A stretch of 64,000 bases of DNA, from NCBI RefSeq assembly GCF_963675165.1, contig NC_087388.1, positions 1,466,800 through 1,530,799 of the forward strand, read 5' to 3'. This document shows, piece after piece, positions 62,723 through 64,000 of the stretch. The stretch is from Halichondria panicea (Eukaryota; Porifera; Demospongiae; Suberitida; Halichondriidae). A program made the position numbers and the translations under genes. Every line of letters starts with the position of its first letter. Position 1 is the stretch's first letter. Under the pieces are notes generated by a model. The model was not told the DNA's origin. It saw only the letters and a list, made by a program, of their open reading frames with translations, and made no database searches.

Positions 62723-64000
62723 ATGGCTGATGACAGCCAGTCATGTGATACTCCCCTGCACACTGCTGCAAGCTGTGGGGACTCAGATGAGGTCAGAGAG
62801 TTGTTGAAAACAAAGCAATATGAAATAGACGTCAGAAACTCACACAACCAAACATCTCTTCATCTTGCATGTGCTAACGGTCATCTCGATACGGTTTGGA
62901 CACTAGCCAATGACTTTGGTGCTGACATAGGAGCTATTGATAATGGCGGTAATACACCATTGCTTTTTGCTGCTAAGAATAAACATGTGCAAATAATTAT
63001 CATGTTGGTTCTATTATCAATGTGTGGCAGACAACTCTGCAATGGAATAAGACTGCCATGCTCCTTCAGTCGTAGTCGGATTGATTCTCATCATGTTAAA
63101 ATCTTTGAGGATGTTCTTTTTGAGTATTACAATGATTCTGAGAAAAATATGGTAATGATATCGAGATTTTTTCTCGATTATATCGAATTTAAAGACTATA
63201 AGGATGAAGGCTTTGTTACATTGCTTGTAGCTGCATCACTTGGTCTCAAAGACTTGATTGATCGGTTAGTTAAAGCGAAAAAAGCAGAACTTAAAAAGAA
63301 AGGTTTCCACGGCTTGTCTATTCTCCACTGTGCCTGTTTTGGAGGACATATTCTGCTCTTGGAAACTCTTATTTCAAAATATGGTATTGACCCTTTGTTA
63401 AAAGATAAAATGGGGTGCTCTGGTTTGTATTATGCTGCAACAGGGGGGATTCCCTATTCAAATTACGATGGCCATATAGAAGTGATAGACAAACTAGTGT
63501 TAACGTATGGTCTCAATCCTGCAGATGAAAAAAGCACACCTTTACATAGGGCAGCAATTATGGGATATATTGAAACAGTGAGACACCTAATTGTTCGTTA
63601 CAAGGTGAAAGTTGATTGTACGGACAATAGCAACAACACTCCATCGATGTTGGCTGTGCTAAACGGCCATATGACTGTTTTGGATGTGCTAGTCAAAGAA
63701 TTCAGCAGCAATTGTCATATCCGAGGTTTCAATGGTTTTACGCTCCTTCACTATGCATGCGAACAAGGCCACATAGAATTGATAGACAAACTGGTGATGG
63801 AATATGGCCTCAATCTCGCAGATAGAGATGATAGTGGAAACACACCTCTGCATGTTGCAGCCATGAGAGGACATGTTAAAACAATGAGACATTTTATCAG
63901 TGGGCACAGTGCTGATATTGAATGCACTAATAATCAGAACAATACACCATTGATACTAGCTGCACTGAATGGTCATACAGATGTTTTGGATGCGTTAATC
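62723..64000 (+). CDS. ROCO copy 4: N-terminal ankyrin region, 3' partial
   Basis: ATG 62723 (MADDSQSCDTPLHTAASCGD, GAGAATGG context). The frame is open for 426 codons to the window edge. It begins with the same ankyrin head as copies 2 and 3 (TSLHLACANGH, NTPLLFAAKNKH), the non-ankyrin insert (SHHVKIFEDVLFEYYNDSE, shortened by a few residues here), and FGGH-type ankyrins. It then enters the three-ankyrin array (YGLNPADEKS, YGLNLADRDDSGNTPLH, NNTPLILAALNGH). The Roc, COR and Death parts would lie beyond the window. Upstream sequence ends TAGTCACACAGAGA, similar to copy 3. Confidence 0.9.
   Translation, partial: MADDSQSCDTPLHTAASCGDSDEVRELLKTKQYEIDVRNSHNQTSLHLACANGHLDTVWTLANDFGADIGAIDNGGNTPLLFAAKNKHVQIIIMLVLLSMCGRQLCNGIRLPCSFSRSRIDSHHVKIFEDVLFEYYNDSEKNMVMISRFFLDYIEFKDYKDEGFVTLLVAASLGLKDLIDRLVKAKKAELKKKGFHGLSILHCACFGGHILLLETLISKYGIDPLLKDKMGCSGLYYAATGGIPYSNYDGHIEVIDKLVLTYGLNPADEKSTPLHRAAIMGYIETVRHLIVRYKVKVDCTDNSNNTPSMLAVLNGHMTVLDVLVKEFSSNCHIRGFNGFTLLHYACEQGHIELIDKLVMEYGLNLADRDDSGNTPLHVAAMRGHVKTMRHFISGHSADIECTNNQNNTPLILAALNGHTDVLDALI

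Overview
This window is animal nuclear DNA, most plausibly from a sponge or another early-branching metazoan. Evidence: short GT-AG introns with GTAAGT-like donors, AT-rich spacers dense in small terminal-inverted-repeat (TIR) elements, LINE and Ty3/gypsy fragments, a recognisable metazoan-type DUS2 gene, and large ankyrin-Roc-COR-Death proteins of the kind expanded in sponges. The assignment to a sponge is an inference.

Most of the window is a tandem, same-strand (+) cluster of giant ROCO-type GTPase genes. Copy 1 (1-7373) lacks its 5' end. Copy 2 (28974-38371) carries two compensating indels. Copy 3 (48667-57380) is complete and would encode 2861 residues. Copy 4 (from 62723) runs off the right edge. 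Each has an ankyrin head, a long higher-order array of a three-ankyrin unit of about 303-306 bp, a Roc GTPase domain (GHPGAGKST, DFAGD and GSHAD-type motifs), a COR region, and two Death-fold domains encoded by two small 3' exons. The architecture resembles DAPK1 without its kinase. A ligand-sensing or innate-immune role is a reasonable inference but is not shown.

Behind the copies lie decayed relics of the Roc-COR-Death part (7.6-10 kb, 14-17.7 kb, 38.6-40.7 kb, 57.6-58.3 kb). Three of these are followed by the same non-coding spacer and then, on the opposite strand, the 3' end of a ZNFX1-like gene (helicase plus NF-X1 and RZ zinc fingers). The cluster therefore grew by duplicating a tail-to-tail ROCO/ZNFX1 segment. 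The longest ZNFX1 copy (10869-14010, minus) is broken by frameshifts, stops and a 5'-truncated LINE with a clear target-site duplication.

The spacers 18.5-28.9 kb and 41.9-48.6 kb hold no supportable gene. They contain nested TIR elements (some with target-site duplications), a long fold-back element at 26.0 kb, minisatellites and a Ty3/gypsy gag-pol fragment at 46.9-47.9 kb. The only single-copy housekeeping gene is DUS2 (58472-60787, minus, 14 coding exons), which lies head-to-head with ROCO copy 4. One of its introns is almost entirely a CA/TG microsatellite.
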